A stretch of 64,000 bases of DNA. Origin: Achromobacter sp. Root83. GTDB taxonomy: Bacteria; Pseudomonadota; Gammaproteobacteria; Burkholderiales; Burkholderiaceae_B. Under the pieces are notes generated by a model, which was not told the origin of the DNA, searched no databases, and saw only the letters and a program-made list of their open reading frames with translations. Location of the stretch: positions 341,755 through 405,754 of the forward strand of contig NZ_LMIU01000025.1 of the NCBI RefSeq assembly GCF_001428845.1, written 5' to 3'. Both the position numbers and the translations under genes were made by a program. Shown here piece by piece: positions 49,894-57,706 of this stretch (position 1 is the stretch's first letter; every line of letters begins with the position of its first letter).

Positions 49894-51072
49894 TCAAATG
49901 ACGCCGCGTTCATGCAAGCCGTGGATATCCTGTTCGGCAAATCCGAACTGCAGCAATACCCGCTCGGTATCCGCGCCCAGCGCCGGGGCCGCCGTCACCG
50001 GCTGGCTTGGCGCTTGCGAAAACTTGATGGGAAAGCCCAGCATGCGGACGGCGCCGTGCTCGCCATGGGGCACGTCTATCGCCATCTGCTGATCCCGCAC
50101 CTGCGGGTCCTCGAACACCTCCTGCAAGTTCAGGACCTGCCCGCAGGGCACGCCAAATTGATTCAGCCGTTCGATCCAATGCGCGCTCGTGTGCTGCCGG
50201 GTGCGCGCCTGGATGTCCGCGGCAATGGACGCGCGGTTCCGCATGCGGTCGGCGTTGGTCTGGTAGCGAGGATCGGCGCGCAAGCCCGGAAGCTCCAGCG
50301 CATCGAGCAGCTTGTGATAGATGACATCATTGCTGGGCGCGATGGCCACCTGGCCATCCGCCGTCTCGAACAAGCCGTAGGGCGACGCGATGCCGTGATC
50401 ATTGCCCGTGCGCGCCGGCAGCTTGCCGTCGGCAAAGTAATTCGACGCCTGAAAACTCAGCAGCCCGATCATGCTGCCCAGCAGGCTGACGCTTACGCTG
50501 TCGCCCAGGCCGGTGCGCTCGCGGCGCAACAGGGCCGCCACGATGCCCAAGGCGCCGTTCATCCCTGCGATCAGGTCGCTGATGGGAGGCCCGGCACGCA
50601 TGGGCGGATCAAGCTCGCCGCCGTTCAGGCTCATGAAGCCGCTCATCGCCTGCGCGATGAAGTCAAAGGCCGGCCTGTCCCGATAGGGCCCGGTGGTGCC
50701 GAAGCCGTTGATGCTGCAATGAATGATGTCCGGCCGCAGCGCGTTGAGCTGCTCGTCGCCCAGACCCATTTTTTCCATGACGCCGGGCCGGTAGTTTTCC
50801 ACCACCACGTCGCATTGCGCGATCAGTTGCCGAAGGACGGCCTTGCCCTCGTCGCTGTACAGGTCCAGCGTGACCGACTTCTTGTTGCGGTTGTAGTTGG
50901 CGAAGTACCAGCTTATGCCCTCGCGGATGACCCCTTGCGCACGTACCGGGTCCCCCTCTCCGGGCGACTCTATCTTGATGACCTCCGCGCCCATGTCCGC
51001 CAGCAGCGAGGTGCAGAAGGGACCCGAGATGATGCGTGTCAGGTCCAGAATGCGAAATCCAGATAAGGGCAT
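49894..51072 (-). CDS. CaiB/BaiF family III CoA-transferase
   Basis: 392 aa. Starts PLSGFRILDLTRIISGPFCT; catalytic Asp in RPAFDFIAQAMSGFMSLNG; SRNRNKKSVTLDLYSDEGKA-like NYNRNKKSVTLDLYSDEGKA. Transfers CoA between carboxylic acids; substrate unknown. 8 bp downstream of the HMG-CoA-lyase-like gene and probably co-transcribed with it; a Bug gene follows. The trio suggests uptake, activation and cleavage of a branched or hydroxylated organic acid. Confidence 0.9.
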   Translation of the reverse strand: MPLSGFRILDLTRIISGPFCTSLLADMGAEVIKIESPGEGDPVRAQGVIREGISWYFANYNRNKKSVTLDLYSDEGKAVLRQLIAQCDVVVENYRPGVMEKMGLGDEQLNALRPDIIHCSINGFGTTGPYRDRPAFDFIAQAMSGFMSLNGGELDPPMRAGPPISDLIAGMNGALGIVAALLRRERTGLGDSVSVSLLGSMIGLLSFQASNYFADGKLPARTGNDHGIASPYGLFETADGQVAIAPSNDVIYHKLLDALELPGLRADPRYQTNADRMRNRASIAADIQARTRQHTSAHWIERLNQFGVPCGQVLNLQEVFEDPQVRDQQMAIDVPHGEHGAVRMLGFPIKFSQAPSQPVTAAPALGADTERVLLQFGFAEQDIHGLHERGVI

Positions 51073-51080
51073 GGGTTTCC

Positions 51081-52019
51081 TCAGCCTACCGCGGCCACGG
51101 CGCCGGCGTAGTCGTGCAGCGCCAGGCGGGGCCCGGCCTTCATCACCTGGCCGGGCAGGCTGCGTTTCATCACGTCTTCGAAGCGGCGGGCCACCTGTAT
51201 CAAGGCAGGCAGGTCGATGCCGGTCTCGATGCCCATTTCGTGCAGCAGGTTGACCAGGTCCTCGGTGCAGACGTTGCCGGTGGCGCCCGGCGCGAACGGG
51301 CAGCCGCCCAGGCCGCCCAGCGATGATTCAAAGCAGGTGATGCCCGCGTGCAGCCCTTCCACCACGTTGACCAGCCCCAGGCCGCGCGTATTGTGGAAAT
51401 GCAGGGAAAACTTCATCTCCGGAAACTCCGCGCGTAGCGCATCGACCGTCCGGCGGACCAGTCTGGGGGTCGCCATGCCGGTGGTATCGCCCAGGGTCAC
51501 CGAATCAAAATCCAGGCGCGCGAAATGCGCCACGATGGCCTTCAGCCTGGCGATCTCCACATCGCCCTCGAACGGACAGCCGAAGGCCACGGCAATGGCG
51601 CCCTTGCGCCCGATCGCATGGCCTTGCAACAGCGCGGCCACTTCCTCGATATCGCGCAGCGATTGCTCCACCGGCCGGTTGAGATTCTTCTGGTTATGGC
51701 TTTCGGTGGCCGACAGAAACACCACCACCTCATCCGCGCGTGACGACAGGGCGCGCTCCACGCCCCGTTGATTTGGCGCCAAGGCGCTCAGCACCACGCC
51801 CTCGGGCTTATTGACCTGCTCCAGCAGCGCGACGGCATCGCTCATCTGCGGCACGGCGCGGGGCGACACGAAGGAGGTGGCCTCGATGTGGCGCACGCCA
51901 GCCGCGATCAGTTCATTCAAGATCGCGGCTTTGGTTTCGGTGGGCACGAATTCCGGCTCGCTCTGCAGGCCGTCGCGCAACCCCACCTCGACAATATCAA
52001 CTCGACCGGGAAGGCTCAC
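51081..52019 (-). CDS. Hydroxymethylglutaryl-CoA lyase family protein
   Basis: 312 aa, HMGL-like TIM barrel. VDIVEVGLRDGLQSEPEFVP, SFVSPRAVPQMSDAVALLEQ, VAFGCPFEGDV, KFSLHFHNTRGLGLVNVVEG and the active-site Cys loop GGLGGCPFAPGATGNVCTED are intact. Cleaves HMG-CoA or a related 3-hydroxyacyl-CoA such as citramalyl-CoA to acetyl-CoA plus a keto acid. GTG 52019 is chosen because AGGAGA is 5 nt upstream; the longer frame lacks a site. Confidence 0.9.
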   Translation of the reverse strand: MSLPGRVDIVEVGLRDGLQSEPEFVPTETKAAILNELIAAGVRHIEATSFVSPRAVPQMSDAVALLEQVNKPEGVVLSALAPNQRGVERALSSRADEVVVFLSATESHNQKNLNRPVEQSLRDIEEVAALLQGHAIGRKGAIAVAFGCPFEGDVEIARLKAIVAHFARLDFDSVTLGDTTGMATPRLVRRTVDALRAEFPEMKFSLHFHNTRGLGLVNVVEGLHAGITCFESSLGGLGGCPFAPGATGNVCTEDLVNLLHEMGIETGIDLPALIQVARRFEDVMKRSLPGQVMKAGPRLALHDYAGAVAAVG

Positions 52020-52024
52020 GTCTT

Positions 52025-52053
52025 TCTCCTGGCGCCCGGGGCATGACCCGGGC
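52025..52053 (-). promoter_or_regulatory. Shine-Dalgarno and adjoining leader hairpin of the HMG-CoA-lyase gene
   Basis: AGGAGA (52025-52030) defines the GTG start. A perfect 7-bp hairpin GCCCGGG/CCCGGGC (52034-52053, 6-nt loop) is 3 nt further upstream in the leader and could influence translation. Confidence 0.5.
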
Positions 52054-52071
52054 CTATGGGTTCGTGAGCCA

Positions 52072-52083
52072 ATCTTGCAAGAT
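52072..52083. promoter_or_regulatory. Perfect 12-bp palindrome ATCTTGCAAGAT, candidate LysR box
   Basis: Lies between the second LysR gene and the lyase-CoA-transferase operon, 53 bp upstream of the lyase start. The ATC...GAT form is common for LysR-type half sites, and a further ATCTTCGAT occurs near 52110. Confidence 0.5.
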
Positions 52084-52218
52084 AGGGCCAGCAGGCACAA
52101 ATCGTGAATCTTCGATGGGGCATCGCGAAACGCGACGGCTCGCTCACCCGGCGCAAGCCGCCCCGCCGAAATTCCGTGGCGCAGCATCCCTCGGCGGCAA
52201 ATCGAACGCCCCCGGCGT

Positions 52219-53157
52219 TCAGGCTATCCCCGCGCCCTGGACGTCGTGACGCAGATGATCCAACAGCAGGCGCGCGGCCCCGGACAACGGCTGATTGCTG
52301 CGCACGCACAATTTGAGCTGGCGCTGCGCCCACGAGTCGGTAAGCGGGATTATCCGGAGGTCGTCGCAGGCGAACAGGGACAAGGCCTTGGCCGGCACGA
52401 TGCCGATGCCCAGATCGCCGCGCACCATCGACACCAGCGTGTCGTACGAGGTCACCTGGAACCGCAGCCGCACCGTCCGGTTGATGGCCGCCGCTTCCCG
52501 GGTGAACAGGGAGTTGGCCGCGCTGCCCCGGTGCATGCCCACATGGTCGTATTCCAGCGTGTCGGCAAACGCAATGCTGCGCCGTGCCGCTAGCGGGTGG
52601 CCGCGATTGACCACCAGCGCCATCACGTCGCGCTGGTACGGGAACACAAGCAGTCCGCTATCGTCGTCCGTCTGCGTGTAAATGCCGATGTCGGACACGT
52701 TCTCTTGAACCGCCCGAGTCACCGCCGAACTGACATTTTCTTCCAGGTCGAGCCGCACATCGGGATGCTGGTCAAGGAAGCGGCGCAGCTCGCCGGGCAG
52801 GAATTGCGTGATGGACGACAGATTGGCGGCGATGCGCACATGCCCGCGCACACCCGACGAAAAATCGCGGATTTCATCGGCCAGGCCGCCCGCCTGGTGC
52901 AACAGCGCCCGCGCGTGCCGCGCCAACGCCAGCCCCGCGCTGGTGGGTTCCACCCCGCGCGCGTGGCGGTTGAACAGAATCACATCCAAGGTGCGCTCAA
53001 GCTCGGACAACCGTTTGCTGAGTGCGGACGGCGCGATGTGTTCGCGCGCCGCCGCGGCGGCAATACTGCCTTCCTCCAGCACGGCCACAAAAACCTGAAG
53101 CGTATAGAGGTCCAGGCGAGGCACAGGCGAACGGGTCAACGTATCGGGCGTGGTCAT
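52219..53157 (-). CDS. LysR-family transcriptional regulator (2)
   Basis: 312 aa. HTH region LDLYTLQVFVAVLEEGSIAA and REHIAPSALSKRLSELERTL, effector domain with HVRIAANLSSITQFLPGELR and MVRGDLGIGIVPAKALSLFA. ATG 53157; the longer open frame is an overlap with the MocR gene region. On the same strand and 199 bp upstream of the lyase gene, so it is the best candidate activator of that operon. Confidence 0.88.
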   Translation of the reverse strand: MTTPDTLTRSPVPRLDLYTLQVFVAVLEEGSIAAAAAREHIAPSALSKRLSELERTLDVILFNRHARGVEPTSAGLALARHARALLHQAGGLADEIRDFSSGVRGHVRIAANLSSITQFLPGELRRFLDQHPDVRLDLEENVSSAVTRAVQENVSDIGIYTQTDDDSGLLVFPYQRDVMALVVNRGHPLAARRSIAFADTLEYDHVGMHRGSAANSLFTREAAAINRTVRLRFQVTSYDTLVSMVRGDLGIGIVPAKALSLFACDDLRIIPLTDSWAQRQLKLCVRSNQPLSGAARLLLDHLRHDVQGAGIA

Positions 53158-53216
53158 GGTGAAAGCGTACCGCAACGCCGGGGCGCCAGGCAGCGCTTCG
53201 GCGTCTTTGCGGCGCC

Positions 53217-54662
53217 TCAGAACCAGGCGGTGTCGGGGGTGCTCATCAGGCCGCCGAGCTTGGTCAGCACGAAGCGCATCTGCTCGCGGGAGCCGGCCAT
53301 TATCGAAATGCGCACATATTGGCGCCCTTCGCCGTCGCGGTTCATCGAGAAAGCCTCGCCGCCGGCCACCAATAGCTGGTGGCCGCGCGCCAGCGCCGCG
53401 AACTGGTCGCCGCTGGTCCAATTGGCGGGCAGCTTCAGCCAGACGTGGAAGGCGGTGGGTTGCGAGCGGTACTCGAATGCGCCGAGCAGTTCGCGCGCCA
53501 ACTGCTGGCGGGCCTCGGCTTCGGCGCGTTGGGCCTGGGCCATTTCGTGGGCCCTGCCGTTGTTGATCAGGCTGGTGCCTAGTTGGGCGGCCAGTGGCGA
53601 GACCATCCAGATGCTGGAGCGCACGCTGACGGCCAGCCGCGCCAGCCATTCCGGCGGGCAATGCAGATAGCCCAGGCGCACGGTGGACAGCACCGACTTC
53701 GACAGGCTGGTCAGATACAGCGTGCGTTCCGGTGCAAAGCTTGCCAGCGGCGGCACCGGGCTGGGCGCCAGGAAGCCATAGAGGTCATCGTCCACCAAAG
53801 CGAAGTCGAATTCGCGGGCGATCTCGGCGATCTGCCCGCGACGAACGGCCGACATCACGCTGCTGGTCGGATTCTGGCAGGTGGCGATACAGATCACCAG
53901 CGCCGGCCGTTCGGCCTTGCAAAGCTCGCGCAAGTGTTCGGGCGTCATGCCCTCGTCGTCCAGCCGCACGCCTTTCAGGCGCCGTCCCAGGCTATGCACG
54001 ACCGACGCCACGCCCGGGTAACACAGCGACTCGCACAGCACCAGGTCACCGGGGCGAGTCAGCGCGTTCACGGCGACCAGCAAGCCGTGCTGCGCGCCGG
54101 CGGTCAGCAACACTTGTTCGGCACGCGCCTGCAGACCCGCCTGCCGCATCCAGGCAGCGCCCGCCTCGCGGTGCAGCGGGTGGCCGCCGTCGGGCGTGTA
54201 GTCCAGCATGTCGGCCAGCACGGGCGAGTTCGCCAGGTCGAGCAGCGCCGCGCGCACATAGGGTTCCTGCAACTGCAGGTTGGGCTTGACGATGGATAGG
54301 TCCACCCAGTCGTTGCCGCGGCCGGTCTCGGCCGCGGCCGGCATGGACGCAGGCTGCGAAACCGCCGCCGGCACCGGCGCCGGCCGGGCCGGGTGCAGGG
54401 CATTCGGCTTGTCGCCCTTGCGCACGAAAGTACCGCGGCCCACTTCACCATCGATCAGCCCGCGCCGCTGCGCCAGTTCATAGGCACGGTTCACCGTGCC
54501 GGGCGTAACGCCCAATGCCGCAGCCAGCTCCTTCAGCGTAGGCAGGCGGTCGCCAGCACCGAGCAGGCCAGCGTTGATGTCGCGCTCCAGCGCCGAAGCG
54601 ATCTTCTCGTATAGCGGTCCATCCAGAGACTGCAAGCTCGGAGCCCAGACAACTTGTTCCAT
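53217..54662 (-). CDS. MocR/GntR-type regulator with aminotransferase domain
   Basis: 481 aa. N-terminal GntR winged helix (about 10-75: LYEKIASALERDINAGLLGA, GVTPGTVNRAYELAQRRGLI), linker, then a fold type I aminotransferase-like domain (about 120-475) with the PLP Lys in YLTSLSKSVLSTVRLGYLHC. Such MocR proteins sense PLP or amino compounds. Divergent from glyA with 191 bp between; its start codon lies in an inverted repeat that recurs as related sites towards glyA, so it probably regulates glyA-benE and itself. Confidence 0.9.
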   Translation of the reverse strand: MEQVVWAPSLQSLDGPLYEKIASALERDINAGLLGAGDRLPTLKELAAALGVTPGTVNRAYELAQRRGLIDGEVGRGTFVRKGDKPNALHPARPAPVPAAVSQPASMPAAAETGRGNDWVDLSIVKPNLQLQEPYVRAALLDLANSPVLADMLDYTPDGGHPLHREAGAAWMRQAGLQARAEQVLLTAGAQHGLLVAVNALTRPGDLVLCESLCYPGVASVVHSLGRRLKGVRLDDEGMTPEHLRELCKAERPALVICIATCQNPTSSVMSAVRRGQIAEIAREFDFALVDDDLYGFLAPSPVPPLASFAPERTLYLTSLSKSVLSTVRLGYLHCPPEWLARLAVSVRSSIWMVSPLAAQLGTSLINNGRAHEMAQAQRAEAEARQQLARELLGAFEYRSQPTAFHVWLKLPANWTSGDQFAALARGHQLLVAGGEAFSMNRDGEGRQYVRISIMAGSREQMRFVLTKLGGLMSTPDTAWF

Positions 54663-54676
54663 TGAATCGACTCAAT
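54661..54676. promoter_or_regulatory. MocR operator candidate ATTGA-N6-TCAAT over its own start codon
   Basis: Perfect 5-bp arms with a 6-nt spacer containing ATCGAC. Covers the first codon of the MocR gene, suited to autorepression. The core ATTGAATCG recurs at 54752 inside the glyA promoter. Confidence 0.5.
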
Positions 54677-54744
54677 CAGGGGGATCCAGAATTCTAGCTC
54701 ATCGCTGGGCTCTGCCCGCGCAAAGACTTGCCAAAAATATCCGC

Positions 54745-54829
54745 TTGACACATTGAATCGGTGAAATTAGAGTCGAAAAGGCACTCATATTAAACCGCTT
54801 AATTCCATATAAATCGATGCAATCGATGT
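54745..54829 (+). promoter_or_regulatory. glyA promoter with MocR site and direct repeats
   Basis: TTGACA (54745-54750), 17-nt spacer, TAGAGT (54768-54773). The spacer begins CATTGAATCGG, matching the MocR candidate operator core. Downstream, AATCGATG occurs twice in direct repeat (54812-54828). A regulator that binds the spacer and changes its geometry fits MocR biology; this is inference. Confidence 0.55.
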
Positions 54830-54853
54830 ACCATCAAGCCCAAAGGATCCGCC

Positions 54854-56101
54854 GTGTTTGAGCGTCACACCCATAGCCTGGATAACGTCGACCCCGAAAT
54901 CGCCGATGTAATCCGCCGCGAAAACTTGCGACAGGAAGCCCACATCGAGTTGATCGCGTCAGAAAACTACACCTCCCCGGCAGTGATGGCCGCCGTCGGC
55001 TCGCAGTTGACCAACAAGTACGCCGAAGGCTATCCCGGCAAGCGCTATTACGGCGGCTGCGAGATCGTGGACGAGGCAGAGCGCCTGGCCATCAGCCGCC
55101 TCAAGGAGTTGTTCGGCGCCGAGGCGGCCAATGTGCAGCCGCATGCCGGCTCGCAGGCCAATCAGGCCGTGTTCTTCGCGGCGCTCAAGCCGGGCGATCG
55201 CATCCTCGGCATGAGCCTGGCCGAAGGGGGCCATCTGACGCACGGCATGCCGCTGAACATCAGCGGCAAGTGGTTCGAGGTCAGCAGCTACGGCCTGAAT
55301 GAACATGAGGAAATCGACTACGACCAGATGGCGCGCCTGGCCCATGCACAACGGCCGAAGCTGATCATCGCCGGCGCGTCGGCCTATGCGCTTCGCATCG
55401 ACTTCGAGCGCTTTGCCCAGGTCGCGAAAGAGGTGGGCGCCTACTTCATGGTCGACATGGCCCACTACGCCGGCCTCATCGCGGGCGGCGTTTACCCGAA
55501 CCCCGTGCCGCACGCCGACTTCGTGACCACCACCACGCACAAAGGCCTGCGGGGCCCGCGCGGCGGCGTGATCCTGATGAAAGAGCAGCACGAGAAGGCG
55601 ATCAACTCGGCCATCTTCCCCGGTACGCAGGGCGGCCCGCTGATGCACGCGATCGCCGGCAAGGCGGTGGCGTTCAAGGAAGCGCTCAAACCCGAGTTCA
55701 AGGTCTACCAGCAGCAGGTGCTGGCCAATGCCGCGGCAATGGGCCAAGCACTGAAGCAGCGAGGGCTGCGCCTGGTCTCCGGACGCACCGAGACCCACAT
55801 GATGCTGATCGACCTGCGAGCGCAAGGCATCACTGGCAAGGATGCCGAGCGAGTGCTGGGCGACGTCTGCATCACCTGCAACAAAAACGCGATTCCGAAC
55901 GACCCGCAAAAGCCTGTCGTCACCAGTGGCATCCGTGTCGGCAGCCCTGCAATCACCACGCGCGGCTTCGGCCTGGAAGAGTCGCGCCTGGTCGGTGAGC
56001 TGATTGCCGACGTGGTGCAGGCGCCGCAGGACACGGCGGTGCTCTCGCGGGTGCGCGAACAGGTGGCGGCGCTGTGCGCGCGCTTCCCGGCTTACCGCTG
56101 A
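54854..56101 (+). CDS. glyA: Serine hydroxymethyltransferase (accessory copy)
   Basis: 415 aa. PLP-binding Lys230 in [14 protein letters not shown]; other hallmarks [37 protein letters not shown] and [11 protein letters not shown]. Interconverts serine and glycine with tetrahydrofolate. Its setting (MocR regulator, BenE-type carrier) is not that of the housekeeping glyA-nrdR locus, so this is probably a second, inducible copy, perhaps for threonine/allo-threonine or a beta-hydroxy amino acid. 17 bp before benE. Confidence 0.94.
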   Translation: MFERHTHSLDNVDPEIADVIRRENLRQEAHIELIASENYTSPAVMAAVGSQLTNKYAEGYPGKRYYGGCEIVDEAERLAISRLKELFGAEAANVQPHAGSQANQAVFFAALKPGDRILGMSLAEGGHLTHGMPLNISGKWFEVSSYGLNEHEEIDYDQMARLAHAQRPKLIIAGASAYALRIDFERFAQVAKEVGAYFMVDMAHYAGLIAGGVYPNPVPHADFVTTTTHKGLRGPRGGVILMKEQHEKAINSAIFPGTQGGPLMHAIAGKAVAFKEALKPEFKVYQQQVLANAAAMGQALKQRGLRLVSGRTETHMMLIDLRAQGITGKDAERVLGDVCITCNKNAIPNDPQKPVVTSGIRVGSPAITTRGFGLEESRLVGELIADVVQAPQDTAVLSRVREQVAALCARFPAYR

Positions 56102-56118
56102 CATCAAGGAGCGTGCTC

Positions 56119-57336
56119 ATGAGCGTGACATTCAAGCAAGTCCGATCGGACCTTTCACTGTCGGCCCTGGTGGCTGGCTTCCTGGCCGTGCTGATCTCGT
56201 ATGCCGGTCCGCTGGTGATCGTGTTCCAGGCGGCCGAGCTGGCCAATCTGTCCACCGAGATGACCTCTTCGTGGATCTGGGCGATTTCCATCGGCAGCGG
56301 GCTGACCGGCCTGCTGCTGAGCTGGCGGCTGAAGACGCCCGTCATCACCGCCTGGTCGACGCCGGGCGCGGCGCTGTTGGTGGTGATGCTGCCCGGCCTG
56401 CCCCTGCCGCAAGCCATTGGCGCCTACATCGTCAGTTCGCTCGCCGTCACCGCCATCGGCCTTTCGGGCGCCTTCGACAAGCTGATTGGCGCCATTCCCA
56501 AGGGTATTGCCGCGGCCATGCTGGCGGGCATCCTGTTCCAATTCGGAACCAACGTCTTCAGCTCGCTGAGTGCCAGCCCCGAGCTCGTGATCTTGATGGT
56601 GCTCACCTTCCTGGTCTTCAAGCGCATCTGGCCACGTTATGCGATTGCCGCAGTGATGCTGGTGGGCATTCTCTTTGCCGTGCTCGCCGGCCGCACCGAG
56701 CTTTCGCACGTGAGCCTGGCGCTGGTGCAGCCAGTGTTCGTCATGCCGGAGTGGTCCTTGCATGCGGTGCTCAGCCTGGGCCTTCCGCTCGCGCTGGTCA
56801 CGCTGACGGGGCAGTACGTCCCGGGCATGGCGGTACTGCGCGCCTCGGGCTACCCGGTCTCAGCCGGCGGCATCGTGGGCACGACTGGTCTGGCCTCGCT
56901 GCTGCTGGCGCCATTCGGCTCGCATGGCGTGAACCTGGCGGCCATTACCGCCGCGATATGCACCGGAAAGGAAGCGCACGAAGACGCCGGCAAACGCTAC
57001 GTCGCCGGCATTGCCTGCGGCCTGATCTACGTGCTGATCGGCACCTTTGGAGGTGCGCTGGCGATGCTGTTCTCGTCGCTGCCCAAGGAACTGATCGCCA
57101 CCTTGGCGGGCCTGGCCTTGGTGGGCGCCATCACCACCGGCCTGGTGGGCGCCGTCGTCGATGAGAAGCACCGTGACGCGAGCGTGCTGACCTTCCTCGT
57201 GACCGCCTCCGGCATGAGCTTCATGGGCCTGGGCGCCGCGTTCTGGGGCCTTGTCATCGGAGGTTTGGCCTACCTGATTCTGCACAAGCCCTGGCAACAA
57301 CCGTTGCTTGCTCAACCGAAGCCAAACAAAACCTGA
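56119..57336 (+). CDS. BenE-family inner-membrane transporter
   Basis: 405 aa with about 12 hydrophobic segments. BenE-like motifs: LSLSALVAGFLAVLISYAGP, TPVITAWSTPGAALLVVML and LTGQYVPGMAVLRASGYPVS, then GSHGVNLAAITAAICTGKEA. Named for benzoate uptake, but many members carry other substrates; next to glyA an amino acid or related compound is at least as likely. ATG 56119 has AAGGAG 7 nt upstream. Co-directional with glyA. Confidence 0.88.
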   Translation: MSVTFKQVRSDLSLSALVAGFLAVLISYAGPLVIVFQAAELANLSTEMTSSWIWAISIGSGLTGLLLSWRLKTPVITAWSTPGAALLVVMLPGLPLPQAIGAYIVSSLAVTAIGLSGAFDKLIGAIPKGIAAAMLAGILFQFGTNVFSSLSASPELVILMVLTFLVFKRIWPRYAIAAVMLVGILFAVLAGRTELSHVSLALVQPVFVMPEWSLHAVLSLGLPLALVTLTGQYVPGMAVLRASGYPVSAGGIVGTTGLASLLLAPFGSHGVNLAAITAAICTGKEAHEDAGKRYVAGIACGLIYVLIGTFGGALAMLFSSLPKELIATLAGLALVGAITTGLVGAVVDEKHRDASVLTFLVTASGMSFMGLGAAFWGLVIGGLAYLILHKPWQQPLLAQPKPNKT

Positions 57337-57344
57337 GAGGCGGC

Positions 57345-57479
57345 ATGAAAACCACTTTTGACTTCGTGGTGGTCGGCGGTGGTGGGCGTCGAACTGTGGT
57401 CAGGGGCAGGGTGTCAAGACCGGCTCCCACTGACCAAAACAAAAAGCCCCTGATTTCTCACGAAATCAAGGGCTTTTGA
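57345..57479 (+). pseudogene. 5' remnant of an FAD-dependent oxidoreductase gene, cut off at the dinucleotide-binding motif
   Basis: Starts 8 bp after benE with MKTTFDFVVVGGG, the N-terminus of GMC/choline-dehydrogenase-type oxidoreductases (first Rossmann strand and glycine loop). After the glycines the frame turns into unrelated GRRTVVRGRVSRPAPTDQ and runs through the tRNA terminator to a stop at 57477. A whole gene would be about 1.6 kb. So the third gene of the glyA-benE operon has been lost by deletion or rearrangement, with the junction near 57383, about 100 bp from tRNA-Ser. Confidence 0.75.
57442..57477 (-). terminator. Terminator of tRNA-Ser
   Basis: 16-bp inverted repeat with a single mismatch (arms 57442-57457 and 57462-57477, loop 4 nt), running into T-rich sequence on the minus strand. 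Just 8 bp beyond the tRNA 3' end. Confidence 0.85.
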
Positions 57480-57484
57480 ATTTC

Positions 57485-57575
57485 TGGCGGACAGAGGGGG
57501 ATTCGAACCCCCGATACGCTTTTGACGTATACACGCTTTCCAGGCGTGCGCCTTCAACCGCTCGGCCACCTGTCC
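57485..57575 (-). tRNA. tRNA-Ser(GGA)
   Basis: 91 nt including an encoded CCA end. Acceptor GGACAGG pairs with the 3' CTGTCCG-CCA; anticodon stem CACGC/GCGTG with loop CTGGAAA gives anticodon GGA (UCC/UCU codons); long variable arm and TTCGAAT T-loop as in class II serine tRNAs. The 3' end points towards the glyA-benE region and the oxidoreductase remnant. Confidence 0.96.
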
Positions 57576-57624
57576 TAACTGCATTTCGCGGCTAAATTGC
57601 TGCTACGAAAAATGCGAATCCGCG

Positions 57625-57654
57625 ATTCTAGCAGAATGCGGGACTGGACAGCAA
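57625..57654 (-). promoter_or_regulatory. Probable tRNA-Ser promoter
   Basis: Minus strand -10 TAGAAT (57630-57625) with a weak -35 TTGCTG (57654-57649) at 18-nt spacing; transcription would start about 45 nt before the tRNA. The -10 is good and the -35 poor. Confidence 0.45.
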
Positions 57655-57663
57655 GCGGGCACA

Positions 57664-57692
57664 GAAAAAGGGACGCACTACACGCGTCCCTT
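57664..57692 (-). terminator. Terminator of the prkA-yeaH-spoVR operon
   Basis: Perfect 9-bp stem AAGGGACGC/GCGTCCCTT with a 7-nt loop, followed on the minus strand by a T5 tract. 15 bp after the spoVR stop. Confidence 0.9.
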
Positions 57693-57706
57693 CCCCAACC
57701 GGCGCT

